Shown in pieces: positions 1 through 5,544 of a stretch of DNA of 5,544 nucleotides. The translations under genes and the position numbers were made by a program. The DNA is from DATEMK01 sp035275625 (lineage in GTDB: Bacteria > Bacteroidota > Bacteroidia > AKYH767-A > OLB10), in assembly GCA_035275625.1 (NCBI GenBank), contig DATEMK010000106.1, positions 1 to 5,544 on the forward strand, in the 5' to 3' direction. The notes below the pieces were generated by a model, which saw only the letters and a program-made list of their open reading frames with translations, made no database searches and was not told the DNA's origin. Within the stretch, counting starts at the first letter, position 1; every line of letters starts with the position of its first letter.

Positions 1-991
1 TATTGACATCTTTTCCGTCTTTCAGCAATAAGCCTTTTTCAAGCAGGTAACTGTTGAGTTCTTTTTGAATTTCAAATACAATGTGCACCTTGTCAGGCAG
101 CGCTTCTTTGGGTTTTAATTTTAAAATTTGTTCGTAAAAAAACCGGAGATGCTTTTTAGTGAAAGTGTTTAAATCGTCTTGCAGCTTTTCAAAAAGTTTA
201 AGAAACGCAAACAGCAGGCCGAGATGAGGGGTATGTTTTTTTTGAAAATCTTCTTTAACAGGAAGTAAGCTTTGTTCTATGCTTGCTTCAGCTTTGGCAT
301 TTAATAATTTTATTGCATTGATGAATGAAAGAAATAAATCGGCAGATTTTTTTTGCAAAGCAAGAAGTCCTTTTCTTTTGCTGTGCGATCTGATTTCACA
401 ATCGCCCTTAATTAAATCGGGGGCAGTAAGATTCCAGATCCTGACTTCAGCGATTTTCGAAAAATCAATCCGCGGTATGCAAAACCATTTTGATGCCTGG
501 TTGCTCAGGCAGATGAAATCTTTAAGTGGCTGTTGCAGTTTGTCATTAATCACATTTTCCAGTGCGCGTTCAATGGGCAATTCACTGCCTTTCACTTTAA
601 TGTACCAGTTATGGATTCGCTGAACAGCATTGTAAAAAATAAAATTAATGCTCAATTGCAACCCGGCTGCAGAAGGATTTTTATCGAACACGGCATTATA
701 GAATTCAAATTTATCTTCAGCGGCAGAAGTATCGAATTTTACTAATGATGCAATAGCAAAAGGAATACTGTTTTCAAAAAAAGGTTTCCAGTCGCTGATG
801 TTTAACCGGGAATCGTAATAATTGATATTACGCGAAAGTTGCTGAAAATAATCCAGCAGGTCTGCCATTTTGCGAGAATCAATTTTCGGGCTGTCATCAA
901 GCAATTCCTCCATTACCCTCTGTGACTGGCTCACACCGGGGTCGTCCTGAAAAGGATGCCTGAGGCATTCGCAAAAATTGTCTTTAGCCAT
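1..991 (-). CDS. Large eCIS baseplate protein, Pvc11/gpJ-like (N-terminal 330 residues, 3' end cut by window edge)
   Basis: Reading the reverse strand from the ATG at 991-989 gives an unbroken frame of 330 codons to the window edge, starting MAKDNFCECL. The protein is soluble-looking, with no signal peptide or membrane segment. Residues 208-330 are rich in Lys, Leu and Phe and look helical. Around residues 281-307 there is an HLRFFYEQIL stretch followed by LPDKVHIVFE, a pattern I associate with the N-terminal part of large baseplate proteins of Bacteroidota injection systems. Position supports this: it follows gp25 by 41 bases, where Photorhabdus PVC and Afp clusters carry the large baseplate wedge proteins Pvc11/Afp11 and Pvc12/Afp12. 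Its expected role is to form the baseplate wedge with gp25 and trigger sheath contraction. The C-terminal part, where a baseplate J core would lie, is outside the window, so Pvc12-like is the alternative. No Shine-Dalgarno is visible before the start. Confidence 0.8.
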   Translation of the reverse strand, partial: MAKDNFCECLRHPFQDDPGVSQSQRVMEELLDDSPKIDSRKMADLLDYFQQLSRNINYYDSRLNISDWKPFFENSIPFAIASLVKFDTSAAEDKFEFYNAVFDKNPSAAGLQLSINFIFYNAVQRIHNWYIKVKGSELPIERALENVINDKLQQPLKDFICLSNQASKWFCIPRIDFSKIAEVRIWNLTAPDLIKGDCEIRSHSKRKGLLALQKKSADLFLSFINAIKLLNAKAEASIEQSLLPVKEDFQKKHTPHLGLLFAFLKLFEKLQDDLNTFTKKHLRFFYEQILKLKPKEALPDKVHIVFEIQKELNSYLLEKGLLLKDGKDVN

Positions 992-1032
992 ATTTTTTTC
1001 AGGTTCAACGGGGATATATTGTCAATATTTTT

Positions 1033-1458
1033 TCAGGTCAGTTTCAACGCTTCGTTTTTATAATAATCAAACACATAGTTGAATCGTGAATTGGTTCCCG
1101 GAATAGTGTAGTCAATAGAAATAGTAAACCGGCCTTCAATAATGTCAAATGAATCAGCTGAAGTCACTTCAATTTTTTCGGTAATAATGCGAGGTTCATA
1201 AAACAAGATGGCATTTGTCACCATGTCTTTTATATAACCTATAGCGGATGCATCCAAAGACTCAAACACAAAATTATTAAGGTTGCATCCGTAACGAGGC
1301 TGCATTACACGTTCGCCAAGAGTGGTTGATAAGAGAATATTCAGGCTTTCTTTTATATCCTGTTCATTGCTTACCATTTCAACGGATGCTGAACTGCGAT
1401 CAAACTCCGGAGGAAATTTCCAGCCTGTACCGAGAAATGAATTGAACGAATTCTCCAT
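1033..1458 (-). CDS. gp25-like baseplate wedge protein (Pvc9/Afp9-like)
   Basis: This 141-aa protein matches the gp25/GPW family in length and motifs. It has the N-terminal FLGTGWKFPP block (residues 8-17), the central LLSTTLGERVMQP and RYGC region (42-58), and the family's hallmark EPR triplet at residues 88-90. In T4 and type VI systems, gp25/TssE sits in the baseplate wedge core, where the EPR region packs against the other wedge proteins and the first sheath ring is nucleated nearby. Here it would join the spike complex to the large baseplate protein encoded next. It begins 17 bases after the stop of the PAAR gene and ends 41 bases before the next start, so co-transcription is likely. The start gives a normal family N-terminus; no strong ribosome site precedes it. 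Assignment to the family is firm; the Pvc9 label rests on context. Confidence 0.95.
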   Translation of the reverse strand: MENSFNSFLGTGWKFPPEFDRSSASVEMVSNEQDIKESLNILLSTTLGERVMQPRYGCNLNNFVFESLDASAIGYIKDMVTNAILFYEPRIITEKIEVTSADSFDIIEGRFTISIDYTIPGTNSRFNYVFDYYKNEALKLT

Positions 1459-1475
1459 GGTTTAATTCAGTTTTT

Positions 1476-1766
1476 TTATCCACCGATTTGTACTGTCGGA
1501 AACCCGGAAACAATTACACCTCCATGAGCTGTCATATCGCCCTGCCGCGCTGCAGGCATCCCGCCTATAAAAACAGTAGCGGATCCTTTCACAATTGTAT
1601 CAGGCGGTCCAACGCACATGCACATATCGGTCACTCTTGCCGCAGGCATATTTCCAATCAGAACAGTGGGCGCACCGGGTGCTATTACGGGACCTCCCAC
1701 ATGAGGAACCGGTCCGTTGGATAGCGGGCAGGTGTGCATATCAGTCAAGCGGGCAGCTGAAGGCAT
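1476..1766 (-). CDS. PAAR-domain spike tip protein (Pvc10/Afp10-like)
   Basis: This 96-aa protein is a stand-alone PAAR protein, the cone that caps the VgrG spike and sharpens it for membrane piercing. It shows three copies of the motif that names the family: PSAAR at residues 2-6, and MPAAR at 40-44 and 70-74, each followed by a T/G-D-M turn. Glycine- and proline-rich repeats with short beta strands (VLIG, VFIG, VQIG) fill the rest. Candidate zinc ligands are His11, Cys13, His22, Cys49, Cys51 and His81; known PAAR tips bind one zinc, usually through His and Cys. There is no N- or C-terminal extension, so no toxin is fused. The gene starts 47 bases after the spike gene stop and ends 17 bases before gp25. 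A GGAGGG purine run lies about 41 bases upstream of its start, too far to act as its ribosome site. Confidence 0.95.
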   Translation of the reverse strand: MPSAARLTDMHTCPLSNGPVPHVGGPVIAPGAPTVLIGNMPAARVTDMCMCVGPPDTIVKGSATVFIGGMPAARQGDMTAHGGVIVSGFPTVQIGG

Positions 1767-1813
1767 TTTTTGATGTACGATTTACGGTTTTTGATTATTT
1801 ATTTTTACCCTCC

Positions 1814-3592
1814 TTAATTAATTTTTACGATGCCTCCGGTAATCTCTGTCATTCCTTGTCCTGCTAATTTTGCCATTGCGCCTTCGACTGAAACATTTCC
1901 ATCTGCCTTTATAGAAATCGTGGCAGCGCCAATGGTAAGTGATGCAGCAGCTTTTAAAGTTAAATTCACTCCGGCATTTATTTCAACATTCTTCGGACTG
2001 TCTACTTTTATTCCTGCAGTGTCCATCGTAATTTTATTGGAGTTCTGATCTTTTATTTCAATTTTGGTTCCCTGCTCATCCAGCGTGATGCTGTTTCCCG
2101 CGGGTGTATCAATCGTAATTGTTTTGGTGTCGTCATTAAAACTGATGTGCATTTTGCTGCGGGTGGTAAATCCTTTTTCATTGTTTGCATCCTCCGCTTT
2201 GATGGGAGCAGGGTTGGCGCTGCTGTGCAACATGCCGAGCAATACAGCATCGCGCGGATCGTCATTAATAAATCCTACAATCACTTCGTCACCAATTTCA
2301 GGGCGGAAAAATGCACCGCGCCCGTTGCCTGCATCAAGGCTTGCCACGCGTGTCCAAATTCCCTGTGCAGCATTATCAATAACCGGAATTTTTACCAGGA
2401 TACGGTCTTCGCCATCAGGATCGCTTTGCAGTTGAACTGTTTTTCCAATCTGCAATCCATGAATGGCACCTACCAAGCCTGCTGTTTGCCTGTCGTTCAT
2501 ATCATCATCATGCGATTCAGCATAACGTTGAGGATCCAGTCCGAATTGAATGTGTGTGTCCCACATGCCTTTACTCAGATCATGTTTCACAGCGGTAACA
2601 AAAGCCTTCCCGTTAAACCGTGCTCCCACTCCGTCAATTTTTACCATATCGCCAACTTTAACACCTCCAAATCCCTGGAATTTTGCGCGGCCTCTTATTT
2701 TTGCAAGACGGCTGCGTAACATTATTCCGTCTGTAAAATCTTTTATTTCCTGTTCAATCCGGTGACCGCTGTGGTGCAATTCAAATTTTTTTTTATCAGG
2801 ATTTATGGCGCGTGCTATATCGCTGCCTGGTATATTTCCGTGTTCAGTAAAACCTGCAGAAGAAGTTTCAGTGGTAAACAATTCCTGGTTGCTGTAATCC
2901 CATGATTTCGCCTCGACATTTAAAAATTGCTGCCGTGCATCTATTTCCGCTTCAAACTCATAAATGGTGGAACCATAGGTGACCTGCATGACCGGGGATG
3001 ATGAGGTATCAGGCTTTGAAATTTTAATAACACCATCATTGACATTGACCAGCATGGCGTTTGCTTCGGCACGAAGCAGCATAAAATCCCAGTCGGAAAT
3101 ATGGTGCTGTACAAGTTCCTTATGCTTTAATACAGTTTGTTCAGCATCTGATGACAGGTCTTTATACTTGCACAGCTGATCAAATACTTCGCTGTCCTTT
3201 ACATTTTCAAAGTAACGGCTATGCCTGCCTATAGTCATTTTTACTGCCTGATCGCGGCATTCAACATGCAATTCGCCATTGCCATTTTCTTTTACCCTGA
3301 TGGCATGGCGGATGATAATGCCTTTGAAAAATTGTTCGTTGTTGCCATCGCGCCCTACATTAATTTTAATTTTTTTTCCGGGAATAAAATCATTTGTCTC
3401 GCTGATGGCAAAAGTGCGGTCGGCTGCTTCGCCATCACGCAAAATGATTTGAGCAACAGGGATACGGTTTATTTCTTTTGAAATGGAAACTGACAAAACC
3501 TGGTAAGAAGGATTGACTTCTTTTTCATCAACCAGGATGGTGAACGATGTTACATCGTGTTTCGAAGTATTCGGAATCAGCACATCGGACAT
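1814..3592 (-). CDS. VgrG/gpD-gp5-like spike protein (Pvc8/Afp8-like)
   Basis: This 592-aa protein has the layout of a VgrG-type central spike. Residues about 10-355 form the gp27/gpD-like part, which makes the hub under the tube. Residues about 373-455 form a gp5-type OB fold, with VGAIHGLQIGKTVQL at its start, the DPDGEDRILVKIP strands and the GDEVIVGFINDDPRDAVLLG stretch that is highly typical of the family. From about residue 480 the chain becomes a repetitive beta-helix of short alternating strands (SITLDEQGTKIEIKD, then SLTIGAATISIKADG), ending at KIN; this is the needle on which PAAR sits. It forms a trimer in known systems. No effector domain follows the needle. Its ATG overlaps the stop of the preceding LysM gene by one base (TGATG), suggesting translational coupling. 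It is labelled Pvc8-like rather than type VI VgrG because of its neighbours. Confidence 0.96.
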   Translation of the reverse strand: MSDVLIPNTSKHDVTSFTILVDEKEVNPSYQVLSVSISKEINRIPVAQIILRDGEAADRTFAISETNDFIPGKKIKINVGRDGNNEQFFKGIIIRHAIRVKENGNGELHVECRDQAVKMTIGRHSRYFENVKDSEVFDQLCKYKDLSSDAEQTVLKHKELVQHHISDWDFMLLRAEANAMLVNVNDGVIKISKPDTSSSPVMQVTYGSTIYEFEAEIDARQQFLNVEAKSWDYSNQELFTTETSSAGFTEHGNIPGSDIARAINPDKKKFELHHSGHRIEQEIKDFTDGIMLRSRLAKIRGRAKFQGFGGVKVGDMVKIDGVGARFNGKAFVTAVKHDLSKGMWDTHIQFGLDPQRYAESHDDDMNDRQTAGLVGAIHGLQIGKTVQLQSDPDGEDRILVKIPVIDNAAQGIWTRVASLDAGNGRGAFFRPEIGDEVIVGFINDDPRDAVLLGMLHSSANPAPIKAEDANNEKGFTTRSKMHISFNDDTKTITIDTPAGNSITLDEQGTKIEIKDQNSNKITMDTAGIKVDSPKNVEINAGVNLTLKAAASLTIGAATISIKADGNVSVEGAMAKLAGQGMTEITGGIVKIN

Positions 3593-4284
3593 CAGGCTTC
3601 ATTTTTATTAAATGGTGGAAAAACCAATTCTTTGCTGGTCTTTAAATTTCTTACTGATGATAAATTGTTCCGTTTTGCAACCTGGAGAAAATATTTTGAA
3701 TCGTTGTAAATTTTATAAGTCATCAGATCGAGGCGGTCGCTGGAGGTTACTTTCCTCAGATGGGTGAGATTAGGGCTTTGGTTTCTTTCGCGCGCTTCTC
3801 TTGCAAGCTGCTCTTCATAGCTTAAAAAACTGGCATTGATTTTCAGGCGCAGCGGAGTACCATCGGGATTAAACAGTGAATAGTTTATTTCAAGACTGGA
3901 TAGAATACATGGAAATATTAAATCTTTTCCCCAACTCACTTTTAAGAAACGCGGGCGGTGAATTTTTCCATCATAGTTATAGACGCATTTTTTGAAATCA
4001 TCCAACTGTTCCCTGACCGGTTTTGTTTTCAGGCTTGCATCATATCCTTCCATGGTACGTGTTCCATCCAAAATAAATTCCAACCGCAACTCTTCAGGTT
4101 TAGTGGATTTAAAACGCGGATCTGTACTTGAATCTCCCTGCCCCTGCCGTGTGTCCAATTCAATTTTAAAATTTTGTGAATAGGTTTCAGGGTTGATGGG
4201 TACAACAAATTTTATCGCCTTACCGCTGAAATCACGATTGGGAAAGGAATTGATAATAATTTTAACAAGATTTCTATCTGCCAT
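3592..4284 (-). CDS. LysM-domain tube-spike adaptor protein (Pvc7/Afp7-like, CIS tube family)
   Basis: This 230-aa protein has two parts. Residues about 5-165 resemble the N-terminal domain of Pvc7-type proteins, related to the tube fold: an FVVPINPETYSQNF segment near 26-39, a strand pair around LRLEFILDGT (66-75), a FKK..YNYDGKIHRP region (97-111) and ILSSLEINYSLFNPDGTPLR (127-146). Residues about 178-226 form a LysM-like domain, with RLDLMTYKIYND at its core, the YFLQVAKRNNL helix and a closing LVFPPF strand. In phage P2 the equivalent is gpX. In eCIS particles such proteins lie between the tube and the VgrG spike; the LysM part is thought to hold the assembly together rather than bind cell wall, though peptidoglycan contact is not excluded. 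The start overlaps the end of the 58-aa gene by 11 bases, and the stop overlaps the spike start by one base. Confidence 0.93.
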   Translation of the reverse strand: MADRNLVKIIINSFPNRDFSGKAIKFVVPINPETYSQNFKIELDTRQGQGDSSTDPRFKSTKPEELRLEFILDGTRTMEGYDASLKTKPVREQLDDFKKCVYNYDGKIHRPRFLKVSWGKDLIFPCILSSLEINYSLFNPDGTPLRLKINASFLSYEEQLAREARERNQSPNLTHLRKVTSSDRLDLMTYKIYNDSKYFLQVAKRNNLSSVRNLKTSKELVFPPFNKNEA

Positions 4285-4450
4285 TTTTTTCTTTCAGTAT
4301 TTCCAAAACTTTTTCAACGCATGTGTTTACGATTGCTTCGACTCCGTCCCGGACAGATGAATTGGAAGCAGAAGAGGAACTTTTACCGTCAGAAGTTCCA
4401 TTGGCTTCTACTGTAGCTTTAATAACTAATTCTCTTATTTCAACAGGCAT
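4274..4450 (-). CDS. Small DUF5908-like protein (Pvc6 position), 58 aa
   Basis: Reading the reverse strand from the ATG at 4450-4448 gives 58 codons to a TAG at 4276-4274. The protein begins MPVEIRELVIKATVE, which I recognise as the signature start of DUF5908, a family of small proteins found in Bacteroidota injection clusters. A Ser-rich stretch (residues 19-32) links this strand-like N-terminus to a C-terminal amphipathic helix (about 34-56, with VEAIVNTCVEKVLEILKEK). The gene starts 2 bases after the stop of the second tube gene and its last 11 bases overlap the start of the LysM gene in another frame, so it is embedded in the operon and surely co-translated. The position equals that of the small Pvc6/Afp6 genes. 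Its molecular role is unknown to me; an assembly helper or minor tube-adaptor component is plausible inference only. Confidence 0.87.
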   Translation of the reverse strand: MPVEIRELVIKATVEANGTSDGKSSSSASNSSVRDGVEAIVNTCVEKVLEILKEKNGR

Positions 4451-4452
4451 AT

Positions 4453-4929
4453 TTAATTGTCCCTATAAATTAAACGGTTATAATTAAGTTCAAGCGTTTC
4501 GATCAGTACTTCTCCGCGTCCGGCATCGAGTTCACCCAATCTCCAACTGCGGGGCCAAACATTGTTGATTGTCCAATGCATTAAAACTTTATGGTTTTCA
4601 TCCAGCAATGAAATGTGCACCGTTTCAATAGGTGTTACCGATGGAAAATTCTTATCCACTTCATCCTCAAATGCTTTTTTCAGCCAACGGGTAAGATGAG
4701 AATCTTTTGGCTTTAACAAGCCTCTTTTCAAAGTAAGGGGGCCAAATTTTCTACGAGTAGGAATGGCGTGCTCAAAACGATTTTCACCGCCTTCCTTAAT
4801 TGATTCGGTGTCAAGCGTAGAATCTAATCCTGTTACGGATTGAAATCGAATATCGGTGGTATCCTGTGCATCAAAATTAAAATCTACCTTAAAATGAAAG
4901 TTAACTGTTTGATAAGGAATTTCGGGCAT
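4453..4929 (-). CDS. Phage tail tube protein gp19 family, second paralogue, probable tube initiator (Pvc5/Afp5-like)
   Basis: This 158-aa protein belongs to the T4 gp19-like tail tube family. Family marks are FHFKVDF near the start (residues 11-17), SVTGLD (31-36), the LTLKRG block (65-70), HWTINNVWP (118-126) and the closing EVLIETLELNYNRL (140-153). It shares this scaffold with the tube protein encoded just upstream but differs through most of its length, and its 40-64 loop region is distinct (GGENRFEHAIPTRRKFG). In PVC, Afp and AlgoCIS particles a divergent tube paralogue forms the first tube ring(s) and matches the six-fold tube to the spike adaptor; its place directly before Pvc6/Pvc7-like genes supports that role. 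It starts 29 bases after the preceding stop. An upstream ATG at 4949 is out of frame, so the chosen start stands. Confidence 0.93.
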   Translation of the reverse strand: MPEIPYQTVNFHFKVDFNFDAQDTTDIRFQSVTGLDSTLDTESIKEGGENRFEHAIPTRRKFGPLTLKRGLLKPKDSHLTRWLKKAFEDEVDKNFPSVTPIETVHISLLDENHKVLMHWTINNVWPRSWRLGELDAGRGEVLIETLELNYNRLIYRDN

Positions 4930-4958
4930 AGCATCGGGGGCTTTTTCATATCAGTTTC

Positions 4959-5438
4959 TTATTTTGCGTCAACAATGGATAATCCTTCATGGACTAATTC
5001 CATGGTTTCTATCGCCACTTCATTTCCATCAGCTTTTAAATCGGTTGATTGTATTTTGGACGGCCAGGCATTGAGCAATTTCCAGGTAATGATCGGTTCA
5101 TGTTTTTCGTTGAGCAATTTAATGGTAATTGCTCTGCGGTAAAGCGACCCTGTTTTATTTCCTTCCTGGAAATTATAAGTCTTTCGCCATTCGAGATAGA
5201 ATTTAAAATCACCTTCGAAAGTTCCGCGCTTTAATGTGATGTTGCTGTATTTGGTTAGTCCGGGCTGTTTAGTTTTATTATACAGTTTGCTGTTGCCTTC
5301 GCGGTATTCAATCACTTCGGTTTCGAAATCCAAACCGCTGACTTCGGTAAATCCCATTCTGAATTCATTGCCTGCCGGACCTTCAAATTCAACCTGGAAA
5401 TGAAATTTGGGAATCGGGTAATTGCCTTTTGCTGCCAT
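4959..5438 (-). CDS. Phage tail tube protein gp19 family, probable main tube subunit (Pvc1/Afp1-like)
   Basis: This 159-aa protein is a gp19-type tail tube subunit, expected to stack as hexameric rings into the hollow inner tube that carries cargo. It shows KFHFQVEF (residues 11-18), TEVSGLDFETEVIEYREG (31-48), the NITLKRG block (66-72), a long helix-like stretch around 75-90, ITWKLLNAWPSK (117-128) and DGNEVAIETMELVHEGL (137-153). The acidic EYREG segment and the TKQPGLTKYSN loop are typical of the main tube protein in Bacteroidota systems, and this is the more canonical of the two paralogues here. It is the first complete gene of the window in reading direction. The 60 bases before its start are AT-rich and lack a Shine-Dalgarno. 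Whether it is the Pvc1-type bulk tube or another paralogue cannot be settled without the rest of the cluster. Confidence 0.93.
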   Translation of the reverse strand: MAAKGNYPIPKFHFQVEFEGPAGNEFRMGFTEVSGLDFETEVIEYREGNSKLYNKTKQPGLTKYSNITLKRGTFEGDFKFYLEWRKTYNFQEGNKTGSLYRRAITIKLLNEKHEPIITWKLLNAWPSKIQSTDLKADGNEVAIETMELVHEGLSIVDAK

Positions 5439-5544
5439 AGTTGTTTTATTTTAAAAATAAGTTTTTTGATTTAGTTTTGTTATATCTATTGTATTATTTA
5501 CACTTTACATTTTACATTGGGACCTACTTCAGCCAATGCTTTTT
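5439..5544 (-). other. AT-rich spacer upstream of the tube gene, with a possible 3' end of an upstream gene at the window edge
   Basis: About 60-85 bases before the tube start look non-coding: they are AT-rich, with stops in all reverse frames and a near-palindromic TTATTTTTAAAATAA close to the start codon. At the edge two reverse frames remain open briefly. One ends in KHWLK with a TAG at 5526-5524; the other ends in GPNVKCKV with a TAA at 5500-5498. Either could be the tail of a sheath gene, which usually lies here in such clusters, but too few residues are visible to decide. No Bacteroidota-type promoter (TTTG then TAnnTTTG) is apparent. Confidence 0.4.
5496..5516. repeat. Three tandem 7-base copies of TGTAAAN (reverse strand)
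   Basis: On the reverse strand three heptads follow each other without a gap: TGTAAAA, TGTAAAG and TGTAAAT. They sit 58-78 bases upstream of the tube start codon. The array could be a regulator site, a remnant of slippage in AT-rich spacer, or partly the coding end of an upstream gene, since one open frame ends within it. The repeat itself is directly visible; any function is inference. Confidence 0.5.

Noticed and set aside
279..745. Forward-strand open frames of 114 and 70 codons
   Set aside because: They lie fully opposite the continuous 330-codon reverse frame of the baseplate protein, have no recognisable motifs, and oppose the operon direction.
1476..1766. Toxin fused to PAAR or to the spike
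   Set aside because: The PAAR protein ends within its third repeat, and the spike ends with its beta-helix; neither carries extra sequence.
1808..1813. GGAGGG (reverse strand) as ribosome binding site for the PAAR gene
   Set aside because: It lies about 41 bases before the PAAR ATG with no suitable in-frame start near it, and the other genes here do without such a site.
2053..2265. Reverse 70-codon frame within the spike gene
   Set aside because: It is a different frame inside the OB-fold and needle coding region, with no family resemblance.
1830..2719. Several forward open frames (up to 190 codons) inside the spike gene region
   Set aside because: They are antisense to a clearly recognisable VgrG-type protein; their Cys/His/Ser-rich composition is that of a shadow frame.
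1814..3592. Type VI secretion VgrG or a prophage tail as the source of the cluster
   Set aside because: The LysM adaptor, DUF5908-like gene and two gp19 tube paralogues next to it fit eCIS. No Hcp, TssB/C, capsid, lysis or tape-measure gene is seen, though the flanks are not visible.
5439..5465. TTATTTTTAAAATAA as a terminator
   Set aside because: The stem is made only of A and T and lies immediately before a start codon in a continuing operon; no GC-rich hairpin is present.

Overview
The window holds part of one minus-strand operon for an extracellular contractile injection system (eCIS): a phage-tail-like, syringe-shaped particle of the Afp/PVC (Photorhabdus virulence cassette)/AlgoCIS type. 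The organism is most likely a member of the Bacteroidota. Evidence for this is the AT-rich DNA, the near absence of Shine-Dalgarno sequences in front of convincing genes, and the presence of a small DUF5908-type protein with a LysM protein and Bacteroidota-style baseplate proteins. This is an inference from protein style, not from a marker gene.

Transcription runs from high to low coordinates. In that order the genes are: an edge stretch with the possible end of an upstream gene and a short AT-rich spacer (5439-5544); a main-type tail tube protein (4959-5438); a second, divergent tube protein, probably the tube initiator (4453-4929); a 58-aa DUF5908/Pvc6-like protein (4274-4450); a LysM-containing spike-tube adaptor, Pvc7-like (3592-4284); a VgrG/Pvc8-like spike (1814-3592); a PAAR spike tip (1476-1766); a gp25-like baseplate protein (1033-1458); and the first 330 residues of a large baseplate protein in the Pvc11/gpJ position, which runs off the window at base 1 (1-991). 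Two of these, the 58-aa gene and the 1-991 partial gene, were read by hand from the reverse strand.

The genes are very tightly packed: one 11-base overlap, one 1-base TGATG overlap, a 2-base gap, and no gap above about 50 bases inside the cluster. This suggests a single transcript with translational coupling. Together they encode the inner tube, the adaptor that joins tube to spike, the spike with its sharpened tip, and the start of the baseplate. The sheath, ATPase, tail-terminator, remaining baseplate, tail fibre and effector genes are not inside the window. No RNA gene, CRISPR array, insertion sequence, clear promoter or terminator was seen. The system is a known type; the points of interest are the gene order (PAAR before gp25), the small overlapping gene, the cysteine-rich PAAR and a short heptad repeat upstream of the tube gene.
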